From NCBI GenBank assembly GCA_027924585.1, contig BSBM01000152.1:248001-312000 (forward strand): a DNA stretch of 64,000 nucleotides, read 5' to 3'. A program made the position numbers and the translations under genes. Below the pieces are notes generated by a model, which was not told where the DNA came from, ran no database searches, and worked only from the letters and a program-made list of their open reading frames with translations. This DNA comes from Larix kaempferi. Lineage: Eukaryota; Streptophyta; Pinopsida; Pinales; Pinaceae. Of the stretch, positions 46,701 to 55,612 are shown in pieces; the stretch's first letter is position 1; the number at the start of each line of letters is the position of its first letter.

Positions 46701-47871
46701 ATGTGAAACATCATGCTAAAGATTATACTACGTCGGTGACACTTTGTATCGCTGAGGAAAGGATTCTATCCTCTATCGTTGCTTAACTCACGAAGAAGCG
46801 GAGCGGGTGCTTAATGATTTCCATGCTGGGGCATGTGCCAGTCATTTATTCAAGCTTGCTACAGCCCAATGTATTATGCGAGTTGGTTATTTTTGGCCTT
46901 CCATCTTTAAGGACTGTGTTAATGTTGTGAAGAGATGTCACCCTTTCTAGGTGTTTTCTCAGAACATATGCTTGCATCCAGCGCCCCTTCATCCGATCAT
47001 CGCCGTTGGTCCCTTCACCAAGTGGTGGGTGGATTTCATGGATTGCAAACCAGCTTTGGCTGGGGGGCATCACCATATCATAGTGGCCGTGGACTACTTT
47101 TCCAAATGGGCTGAGGCCATGCCTACCGTAAAAGTCGACGGTGCTACAGAAGCCCATTTCGTGTTCAATCAAATTATAAATCGGTTCGGTATTCCGAAAG
47201 AGATTGTCACTGACCATGGCAGTCACTTTCAGAACAAGATGATGGAGGATTTGTCTCTCAAGCTTGGGTTTCGTCAAGAACACTCATCTTCTTATTATCC
47301 CTAAGGGAATAGTCAAGTTGAAGTAGTTAATAAGTCTTTGAAGACCATGCTCCAACGTACCATCCAACAAAGCAAGACCAACTGGCACATCATGTTATAT
47401 CCTGCATTGTGGGCATATCGAACCGCAGTCAAGACTGCCACCAGGTTCTCACTGTTTCAGCTGGTTCATGGTGTGGAGTCACTTTTACCGATTGAATGCG
47501 AGATCCCTTCGCTTAAACTGGCCATAGAGCTCTTCCCCAATACGACGGGTCTTGAGCAACATTTAATCCACCTTGAGAAACTTGACGAGCAATGTCGAGA
47601 TGCCGATGTGGCCATACATGCCAACAAACGTCGTGTCAAGGTTCAGTATGATAGGTTTTTCCGTCCCCGACAGTATGATGAAGGTGACTTGGTCCTCTTA
47701 TATGACCAAGCTAAATAACCCTTGGGGGCACGCAAGTTCAACCCCATGTGGCATGGTCCTACATCGTGAGGCGTGTCCTGGAAAAAGGAGCCTATGAATT
47801 AGAAGACTCTGAGGGAACTGTCTTGAAGGATCTTAGAAATGGGCTCTACCTCAAGCGATATTACGCTTGAA
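46701..47871 (+). pseudogene. Element B integrase
   Basis: After a frameshift near 46,730 the zinc domain (GACASHLFKLATAQCIMRVG, KRCHPF) leads into the core. The core gives WVDFMDCKPALAGGHHHIIV, VDYFSKWAEAMPTVK, IVTDHGSHFQNKMMEDL and, after a TAA at 47,302, GNSQVEVVNKSLKTML. All three acidic residues of the D,D(35)E triad are present. The C-terminal domain contains YDEGDLVLLYDQAK, then GARKFNPMWHGP after a stop and another frameshift near 47,760. The frame ends with TGA at about 47,870. Confidence 0.87.
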
Positions 47872-47981
47872 CCTCTGGTTCAGGCTAGTACTTTTGTATA
47901 CTACTGTATAGCTACTTCTGTACATAGTTTAGCTTTCTTTTGGTTTTTGGGTCTGTTGATTAGCTTCCGTTTGACTCACAG

Positions 47982-48410
47982 ATGTCAACTGAGTTTCCTC
48001 CATTCTTAGGGTTCACCGATGGTGCTAACTGTCATATGCAACAACTTGCTTCTGCTGCATGGGTTATTTTCTCACATGACCACCTAGTTGTGTCTTCGGG
48101 AGGTGCCTATCTCGGTCCTACATCTAACAATGTGGCTGAGTATAGTGTTGTTGCTGAGCTACTTCAAGATGTTATTTTGCACGGTATCCAGTCTTTAGAA
48201 GTCCTCCTGGATTCACAGCTAGTTGTGTCTCAGCTGAATGGGCAATACCATGTGCGAGATCCTACGTTACTACGGAAATTCCTAAGGGTAAGACTCTTGG
48301 AACGACATTTTGTTTCAATTACATACATACATGTTCCGAGAAGTGTTAATCATATATCTGATGTATACGCTAACTATGTATTAGATTGTCATTTGTCACA
48401 TTCACCATGA
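47982..48410 (+). CDS. Element B second RNase H (archaeal-type), separate ORF
   Basis: The 142-codon ORF is intact. Motifs in order are LGFTDGANCHMQQLASAAWV (first Asp), GPTSNNVAEYSVVAELL (Glu), LEVLLDSQLVVSQLNG (Asp) and VNHISDVYANYVLD (last Asp), so the D-E-D-D set of RNase HI is complete. Spacing and the NNxAEY and DSQLVVxQxNGxYxVRDP phrases match the archaeal-type RNase H acquired by Tat elements. It begins at its own ATG about 110 bases after the integrase stop. That ATG is directly preceded by a pyrimidine-rich run and cacag, a possible splice acceptor. It would remove RNA from RNA-DNA hybrids in place of the damaged native domain. Confidence 0.82.
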   Translation: MSTEFPPFLGFTDGANCHMQQLASAAWVIFSHDHLVVSSGGAYLGPTSNNVAEYSVVAELLQDVILHGIQSLEVLLDSQLVVSQLNGQYHVRDPTLLRKFLRVRLLERHFVSITYIHVPRSVNHISDVYANYVLDCHLSHSP

Positions 48411-48960
48411 AGCACAAAAATAAAAGAGACATTCATAGATTTGTACATACACACACATAGTAGAACCGGAGAACCAAATCTTTTTATAAATAATATGTCC
48501 AAAAATGGTAGTGTTATACAAAATTGGAGCCCCTAACCCTCAAAAATATACATATTGATACAAAAATGAGATCCTGGGATATCTACTCCCTACGAGGAGG
48601 CCTAGCTGCTACCCCGATAGGATGTGTCTCATGGAAATAATGAACTGCATTGGCTACCTACTGCAATAACCGTACCCAGTCACCCAGAACCCCCACTACA
48701 TGGCACTACATAGCCTCAGGTAGTCATGCCACCTCTATCTATGGAACCCTGGCAACCATCCGTGATAGGTTGCACCGCAAGGTCTGTAGAGTGCGCCCTA
48801 CTGCAGCATCACCTACCTCATCACCCCTTCCCCGACGACCATGTCTTGGGAAGCCATCGGGTCTCACTAGGCCCTTGTCTACGAGCAAACAGTCAAACAT
48901 TAGCATATGATACTACCACCAAAAATATTTTTGCATTTACATCTATAATAAAAAATCCAT
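48411..48960. other. Element B spacer between second RNase H and antisense ORF
   Basis: No conserved coding sequence is evident. Part of it may be 3' untranslated sequence of the antisense gene. Confidence 0.45.
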
Positions 48961-48962
48961 AA

Positions 48963-49857
48963 AAATTTAATACACAAAAACCTCAAAAGAGTACTCACCA
49001 ATGTCTCCGAACGCTGTGTCTGGTGGGAGTGGCATGTCCCGATCCTGACGGAAGTCTATCCCTGCATAGGGATAGTCCTCTATGGCAATGATCTGTTAGT
49101 CCCACCAGCAAAAGAAATCCTCAGTATATGGTGATGCCAGACGGCCACCACCCTGTCGTGTCAAGATCTCATCCCACCGAGTCAGGGCTGGATCGCGAAG
49201 ACTATGAGGAGGGACATCCACCCTTGGACTAAGCCCCGAAACTCTTTCAAAGAAGAAGCTGCACAAAATACTGCCATACCCGAAGTTTTTTGCCTTCCCT
49301 TCTTTGCATTCTGTCAGTTGGGTCTTCATAAACCCCAGTAGTGTGGTACACCAATCAAATACTATAGGCTGCATGCATTAAGATGCATAGAACATCACTA
49401 GCATGGATACCTAGTGTAGATCTTTTGAACATGTTATTTGCACTAAGGTAGCCACAATGATCTTCATGCTCAGATCTACTATGGAATTGATGGGAACCTG
49501 ACTTCCCAACACTCGTGTGTTTGCGGGACAATGTCGCGCTATGTAATCAAGGATGGTGATCCCACCACCCACAGTATGAGATCGAAGACTGGCCACCTCA
49601 CCTCGATGGGACAAACCAGTAATGAAGTAGATGTCTTCCACTTCCAGTGTGAGGATTTTCACATTGAGATTGAAGTTTTGTGCATCAGCATCCCAATAAT
49701 CTATCAAGCAGCGGAGTAGTAGGTTTTGGGGCCTCAAACCCCCTATACTCCAGAATTTGTACAACCCACATGCTTGCAATGCTTGCTGTGCTTGCACATC
49801 GTTGCGCACGGCCTCATCTACTTGGTCATGCTCCCTCTCCCTCCACTCTAGAACCAT
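48963..49857 (-). pseudogene. Element B antisense ORF, plant-mobile-domain-like
   Basis: From ATG at 49,857 the minus strand encodes MVLEWREREHDQVDEAVRND, NLLLRCLIDYWDADAQNF, ILTLEVEDIYFITGLSHRGE, GSQVPINSIVDLSMKIIVAT and, in the same frame past two stops near 49,411 and 49,378, VFDWCTTLLGFMKTQLTECK and FFERVSGLSPRVDVPP. A further stop is near 49,093. About 300 codons therefore stay in one frame with only three stops, unlike chance sequence. The Trp-Asp segment followed by TLEVEDIYFITGL and RGE resembles the plant mobile domain. The ATG directly follows a ttttttctcactccag acceptor-like site. Element A has a diverged homologue. Its role is unknown; a comparable antisense gene in Grande elements makes a nuclear protein. 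Confidence 0.7.
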
Positions 49858-50124
49858 CCTGGAGTGAGAAAAAACAAGGGTTTTAGTCAATTTTATTTAC
49901 AAAATCAACTTCACAGCCGTACATGTGGGCTAATTTGTATATAAGGGTGGGTACCCGCGGTCAACCTGTGCATTGACTGCGAGTATCGTGCCCTACCTGC
50001 GACCCGCATAGTAATAGCCTGTGGGCAGTGTCGAATCCATTTAGGGCTTGGCCAAACTAAAAATCCCACTGCTGAAAACTAAAATGAATGCAACGAAATT
50101 AAAGGTATGGATGAGACTACCAAC

Positions 50125-50187
50125 TTGCTCCGGACGGTTCGATGAACGGACGCTTGTAGCTCCCAGAATCGGCAACTAAACTTTCAT
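50125..50187 (-). other. Candidate upstream exon of the antisense gene, element B
   Basis: From ATG at 50,187 the minus strand encodes MKV, a TAG, then LPILGATSVRSSNRPEQ, followed by gttggt/gtagtc donor-like bases. The position and the GAT core match element A. The predicted intron to 49,859 would be about 266 bases. The reading frame does not obviously connect, so a leader exon is as likely as a coding one. Confidence 0.35.
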
Positions 50188-50258
50188 GTGAAAACTAACC
50201 ACAAATCTCCAAATGGGCGAATAGTAAAAATGAATTGTAAATTGTAAATTTTTATTAC

Positions 50259-50267
50259 TATTTATAA
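50259..50267 (-). promoter_or_regulatory. TATA-like box for the antisense gene, element B
   Basis: The minus strand reads TATAAATAG about 72 bases upstream of the candidate first-exon ATG. A related box lies at the equivalent place in element A, although the intervening bases differ. Confidence 0.45.
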
Positions 50268-52210
50268 TTTTCAGGACCCACTTGTCTATAGTTTTTACCA
50301 TTTGATGTCGTTATGGACTAATATAATGTCATGGAGTAGAATTTTAATCAGATTTCTTTGGTGAAAGTTGTTTTGGACCATTTCACACCTACGGCAGGTA
50401 TGTTTCACACCTGGCATATAGGTTAGATGTCATTTTCACATGCATTATGCATTTGATCTTTTGACCACTTTCATAAACCCTAGGTGTGACCCCACTTCTT
50501 AACTGACACAGAACTTTCACACTGCTATAGAAGTGTCGTTATGTGGCAGTAGGGCTTTTCCAAACATGGATACCCTAGTTAGAACCCCTTTGTGCATTCT
50601 GGAGCCCATGCCATTGTTTGTCCTTAGGATTGGGAGTCCTTTGTAGTTACGCCATGACGTTGCGATAAAGACTCATACTCTACTTTGTCTTATGCTGGCC
50701 ATCTCCCTTAAGGACTCCCCTCAGTTATATCATGTTGTGATTGCATTGTATTATCCTGCTTGCCACTTGAGCCTTGTGCTAGCTCTCGCTTACTTAGTTG
50801 TTAGCTTGGTGCTTAAGCACTTTTCCCTGTCGAGCCCTGCAGAGCTTATATTTTCCCTTCACAATTTGATGACCTTTTGACCCTGAGAGAACACACCCCC
50901 AAGTGTCCACATCCTGCATGCACTTCCTTGCATTGGTCATAGGTATGTTCCACTACTTGGGACTAGTTTGCTCGCTATTTGACACTCGTTCCCTCACTTG
51001 TTGTACTATAAGCAATTTTATTCTTTTTCAAGCTTTCCCCAAATATGAAAAAGACCAAAAAAATCAAATATTCCAAAAAGCTAGACAGGATTATGGTTAC
51101 TACTTCTTGTTGGCAGCTGTTGTGTCGCCTTTGAACAGAGCATTCATTCCACTCCATACATTATGAGTCAGGACTATAGTTGGACCTTAAGAGATGTACT
51201 TGTTTCTCAGTTTACTCCATCGATTGGTTAAGCTTCCAGTCATTATGGAGCCCTTTGTAATGCCTCCTGCATTGCACAGTTTATGTCAAGTCTATGCTAC
51301 CTGAGTCTATCCATCTGCTCATGCTCTTGTTCGAAGGAAGTCCTGAACCCAGAGTCGGCCACTCCTTAGATCTCTTGACTATTGCATGTCGGCCATCCTT
51401 ATTGAGTCAGTCCATTTAACCTGAGTTCTTCCAAATCTTTCAGCGTAGTTGGTACCTCGTGTTGGTTGATGGGGGATGCCTTACTGCCCTCCTTCCAGTG
51501 AGTCTCGTTCCGTCGACTTCAACCCATTTATTCCGGGCCTTGAGGCTTGGATTTTGGTTGAGTACCTTGAGGCTTGCGGTCATTAGTGGTAGGTTCTCTC
51601 ACCATCGATAGTTTTGGGAATACATCAATGTCCCCTGATCAATTGATTCATCCTAGTGTTCGACTTCAACTCATCTATTCACACTCTGATGATTGTGCCC
51701 TGTGCCTTGATGTCCATTTTCATTATTGGTGGGTTATCTCGCATCTGTTAACATAATACATCATTCACTGGTAATCAAACGATGTCACATCAGGTTTGAC
51801 CTCAACTCCTTTATTCACTTGATGGGACTTGCACCGTCGAAGACTTGTGTAGAAGACCCCAGGCGATAGTGCCATTCAATGTGCTACTTATGACTATGAC
51901 TTTACATCTGAGATATCACCTCTCAGATATCAGCAGTTTGTACCTCCAGTTTGCACCAGTTGTTTCCTTTTCAGCACGAGACCACATCTTTACTGTAGAG
52001 GGATCATGACTATGATCACTTGTGACATATATTCACTATGTACTGCCTATTCATGGTCATTGTATCAGATTGTTGTACTACCAACATGTATTCAGGGACA
52101 CTATTGTATTATGACGAGTGAGCTGCTCTTTCCACTTGTGTCTCCATCACTCCACTTCTGAGATTTATAATGTATTTTGGCCATCATAGCATCAATCTCT
52201 GACCTCACAC
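50268..52210 (+). other. Long 3' non-coding region of element B
   Basis: Almost 2 kb without a credible coding frame; it corresponds in position to 36,380-38,297 of element A. Similar phrases can be found (cattcatgg/attcact, cttcaactcatttattc, gtggtaggttctc) but overall resemblance is low. Confidence 0.6.
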
Positions 52211-52223
52211 ATTAGGGGGCATC
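52211..52223 (+). other. Polypurine tract of element B
   Basis: attagggggcatc lies directly before the TG of the 3' LTR and shares gggggcat with the tract of element A. Confidence 0.75.
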
Positions 52224-53149
52224 TGTTACAACGTAATATTCCACCTTGTGAGAATCAGCACTCTTTGGCCTAGAGGATCCATTCCACTGGCTCAGAACCA
52301 TTTTATATCCTTCAGACACTATTTTTCTTTATTTTTTCCTTTGTACGCTTGCTGCATCATTATAGCGGGCGTACCTGCGGTTTGCATCACTATAGCCCGT
52401 GGGTAGCATGTAAAATGGTAAAAATCACTAGTTTATTACTTTTTACTCCCAAAAAGCGGTCATTGGGTGACGTTTGACTCTCCATCTGCCCAAGAAATGC
52501 CTCGATGCGTCCTTTTACGAACCTTTGAGAGGACTATATATTGAGCACATATGGCTTATGGACGGGAGGAGAAAGAAGAGCAAGAGAAATCTAGTGGATT
52601 TTTGCCCAATCTTGAGTCTACACTCATTGATCCTTGTAGTTGTGAACCCTTTATGTTCACCTTCCAAACTCATACCATAGTTTGAGTTTCCCATTCATGG
52701 AGGATTGAAGTGGTGGAGGCACAAGTGGATTGATCCAGATCTTGGTTCAGATTGGTTTCCGGCAAGAGGTCGTATCACATTGTACTTCTTCTTGTTTATT
52801 AATAGAAATACTCATATTCTCATCCATTAATGTTGTACATGTTGTTTATCTTACATTGGGTTGCATTTACTTGTTATATCATGGGCCATTGCTATTGATG
52901 ATGTTAATGTCATTTATATATTACATGTACTTGTTGTATATTAGTTGTCAAGACTAATTTGCAGATTCAAGTGCACGGATTGAAAGCTCCGATGGGGATC
53001 TACATCAAATTTTGAATCGAGGTTGGTTATATTCTTCATTATCTTAGCATTGTCATTTATATAGCATAACATTGGGAATTGAATTGATTTCTGGTAGTCA
53101 GCTGTCTATTGTGGTCTACCCCAAGCCATAGTGAGTTTTCTCCAACACA
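52224..53149 (+). repeat. 3' LTR of element B
   Basis: Starts TGTTACAAC and ends CTCCAACACA, followed by CCCCT, the target duplication. It aligns end to end with the 5' LTR with only a one-base length difference. Confidence 0.93.
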
Positions 53150-53506
53150 CCCCTTAAGCCTCTCCCCTAAATCCTCAACCTATCCTATCCCTTTAGCCCT
53201 ATATATATGAACCCCCTCTCCATTGTTAGGGGAGGAAGGATAAATCACTCATATGCTGGTGAAATCTAGTCAGGACTATCTTCTTCATCCAGAGGAGGCT
53301 AGGAAGATTTGATCTTTGAGGAAATATCACTTGAGTTGGAGTCATAACGTCAAGGCATCGGTTGTAACTCTCTCTTCTTTGTATTTGCTGCAAATTAGAT
53401 TTAATATAAATATCTATCCATAAACTTGTTATGTTTTATAATATTGTTTAGGATTGGCTTCTTTGACCATCGATATAGTTAGATTCATAATCATATGCTT
53501 TCATAT
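53150..53506 (+). repeat. 3' LTR of element A, second part (right end uncertain)
   Basis: Continues the LTR interrupted at 38,704. It holds a TATA box (tatatatatga near 53,200) and a pyrimidine-rich sequence, as expected of the promoter and transcribed part of an LTR. The true end cannot be set without a second copy and lies somewhere before the inverted copia LTR at 53,507. Confidence 0.6.
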
Positions 53507-53700
53507 TGTTAGTTTTTCATCATTTAATTCAGTCTGATCTAGGATATTAACTGAGAGATCAACATGTACAGCATATCAAACACAATAGACAAGAGACACA
53601 AAGCATTTCACCGGGGAAAACCAAGAAGGTGAAAAACCCTGCAACTTCCTCAGAGATAGAATGAGCACCAATATAAATATCAAACCCCAAAACAAGAGAT
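53507..53700 (-). repeat. Inverted fragment of the copia LTR
   Basis: The reverse complement of this stretch matches the last ~195 bases of the copia LTR at 22,905-23,099, including gatgaaaaactaac, cttaactgagag, gtctcttgtctc, tgaaatgctttgtg and tctctgaggaagtt. Identity by eye is 85-90%. The LTR terminus lies at 53,507 (tgttag); the other end breaks off right before the pararetrovirus. Confidence 0.85.
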
Positions 53701-53704
53701 AGTC

Positions 53705-53717
53705 TGGTATCAGAGCC
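53705..53717 (+). other. Viral primer-binding site, initiator tRNA-Met type
   Basis: tggtatcagagcc is the classic caulimovirid minus-strand priming site, complementary to the 3' end of initiator tRNA-Met, and by convention marks base 1 of these genomes. It lies a few bases from the left border of viral sequence. Confidence 0.8.
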
Positions 53718-53989
53718 AGGTTGGGGAAATTTCACGTTAAATTCTGGTAATATTCTTTCACAACTTATGTATTTCTGCTAGTCAAAAGTGTACAAAATGC
53801 TTGGTTTATTTTTACAACATTCTATGAACAATTGTGTCTTGTAGTCGGTGGAAATGACCGATGAGGAAATTGTGAGAATCCCCAAGGTATAAGCGTGGTG
53901 TGGAAGAGTGAGTAGCCGTAAGGCCCGTGGAAGGGGAGTAAGTCTACATAGTTACCCACCACATAGAAGTCAGCCTTTGCCTTAAACAA
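53718..53989 (+). other. Viral leader
   Basis: The bases between priming site and first ORF have no long frame. In this family the leader can fold and carry small ORFs, but I cannot support a structure here. Confidence 0.6.
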
Positions 53990-55612
53990 ATGGATCCCAC
54001 AATGGACACAGTTCCGCTGACCAATTTAGAATGTGAATCAGCCAATGACCAAGAAGTCTCATTAGCAGAAAAAAGAAGCAGTCAATTCGATTCATCTGCC
54101 TCTGGAAATGATGCTTCTATCACTATACATGACCAGAATCCAAGTGAAAAATGGGAATTACCTCAGATCTTACCCAGAGACGTTTACAGATTAAACTGGT
54201 GGAATCTGTATTCTACCACTCAAATTAAAGTCTCGAGTATCGATGTTTCTTTTACAGACAATCAAGAACCTATTCACATCACTCTTCTTGATAAAGCACA
54301 AATTTATTGGGCTAAAAAATGTAATTTCAGATATGCACATTTTGGTGCTGTTAAGCTCGGTCTCGGTCCCCTTGTCCGTCCGCGTCTTGCTATTTCTTCA
54401 TTATGTTGTATTGTAGATACCCGTCATAATAAGTTTTCGGATGCCGTCATTGGAGGCTTCACAGCTCCTTTACATGATGGTCCTGCTTTTGGTACTGTTT
54501 ATCCTCGTTTCTCTGTCAGTTTGGAAGATCCGCATATATACAATATTCTCAAGGCTTATATCCTCCCCAAAGGATTTGATATGCAATCTAGTTCTAAAAT
54601 CATTCAATTAAAAGGTGGTGTTTGTGTTCGTTTTGGTAATGACACTTTACCCCAGCTCCGTTCCCATGTCCATCAGATATCTGCAGACTGCAGCGTGGTG
54701 GAAACTCCAGAAAATCCCCGCTTGTCCAAATCCAAATCCAAAAATGCCACTCCTATTACCTTTAACTGGACTGGTATAAAATATCCTCAAGCTTGGGAAA
54801 TGAAATACACAGAGCTGAGACACCAAGAAAGAGTCAGAGCTACCATGAATCCAAATCCCTTAGTCTTTGATGAAGCTTCATCCTCTTTCAGATCCCATCC
54901 TGAAGAACCAATCCCCAAGTTTGGTCCTCCATTGATCAAATCTGCATCTCTTGCATCCTATCACAATGCTAGGCGACAAGCCTTGTCCAATCAAGTAGAG
55001 AAAAAATCTCTTGAAGAATCTTCGTCTCCTGTACAAAATAATTCTGTAAATACTGAGTCTTATTCTGGTCTTTCTCAGTTTGAACATAGAGGTCAGCATG
55101 CAGATTGTCCTGCCTGCAAAAAGATAAAAACAAAATTGTTACAAAAAGAGAAACAAAAGTCATTGCATGAGTTTCCTAGCCTAGGAATGTTTTCCTCACT
55201 TCCTAGATCAAATGCTTCTGCCGAAGGAATAAATTCTTTAGGACAAAAGTCCTTTTATCCTGGTCGAAATCTTCCTGAAACCGGATTTCGGCAATATGCC
55301 TCAGATGGTTCGACAAAAAGAGAATTTATTTCAGCCAAGTCAACACCTTCTGATCAGACAGTATCAGATGAGATAAAATTAGCTAATTGGAATAATATGC
55401 AGCAGATGTGTACTGCCCATAATCTTGATGATATGGCCTTTGATATCTTGCAGTTGAAATCTAGTTGTGATGCTCAAAAAGAACAATTAGATAAAGTTAT
55501 CACCAAACTTGAGCTCCTGGATCATCTTTTGCATGATACCACAGAGATAGAGAGAGCAATTTCTGTAGCCTCTGATAAGCTAAAAAAAGAATGGATGTTT
55601 GAGCAGATCTGA
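53990..55612 (+). pseudogene. Viral movement protein and N-terminal coat region, forward copy
   Basis: The 540-codon frame starts MDPTMDTVPLTNLECE. Residues about 60-250 resemble the 30K-type movement protein of caulimovirids, with FRYAHFGAVKLGLGPLVRP, SLCCIVDTRHNKFSDAVIGG and DGPAFGTVYPRFSVSLEDP. Such proteins form tubules through plasmodesmata. A linker with HADCPACKKIKTK follows, then a helical coiled-coil-like segment (LQLKSSCDAQKEQLDKVITK, LLDHLLHD). The frame ends at a stop after a change in an A-run near 55,584, which has seven A here and eight in the reverse copy. The movement-protein portion itself is uninterrupted in this copy. Confidence 0.85.

Larger units (their letters stand above)
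38705..53149 (+). mobile_element. Ty3/gypsy element B (Tat type), structurally complete
   Basis: The element is 14.4 kb, bounded by two direct LTRs of 927 and 926 bp and flanked by CCCCT on both sides (38,700-38,704 and 53,150-53,154). It sits inside the 3' LTR of element A. Order: LTR, primer site, long leader, gag, zinc knuckle, protease, RT, RNase H, integrase, separate second RNase H ORF, minus-strand accessory ORF, non-coding tail, polypurine tract, LTR. My hand count gives about 50 differences between the LTRs (5-6%), so the insertion is not recent. Frameshifts near 43,085 and 46,730 and several TAG codons inactivate it. Confidence 0.93.
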
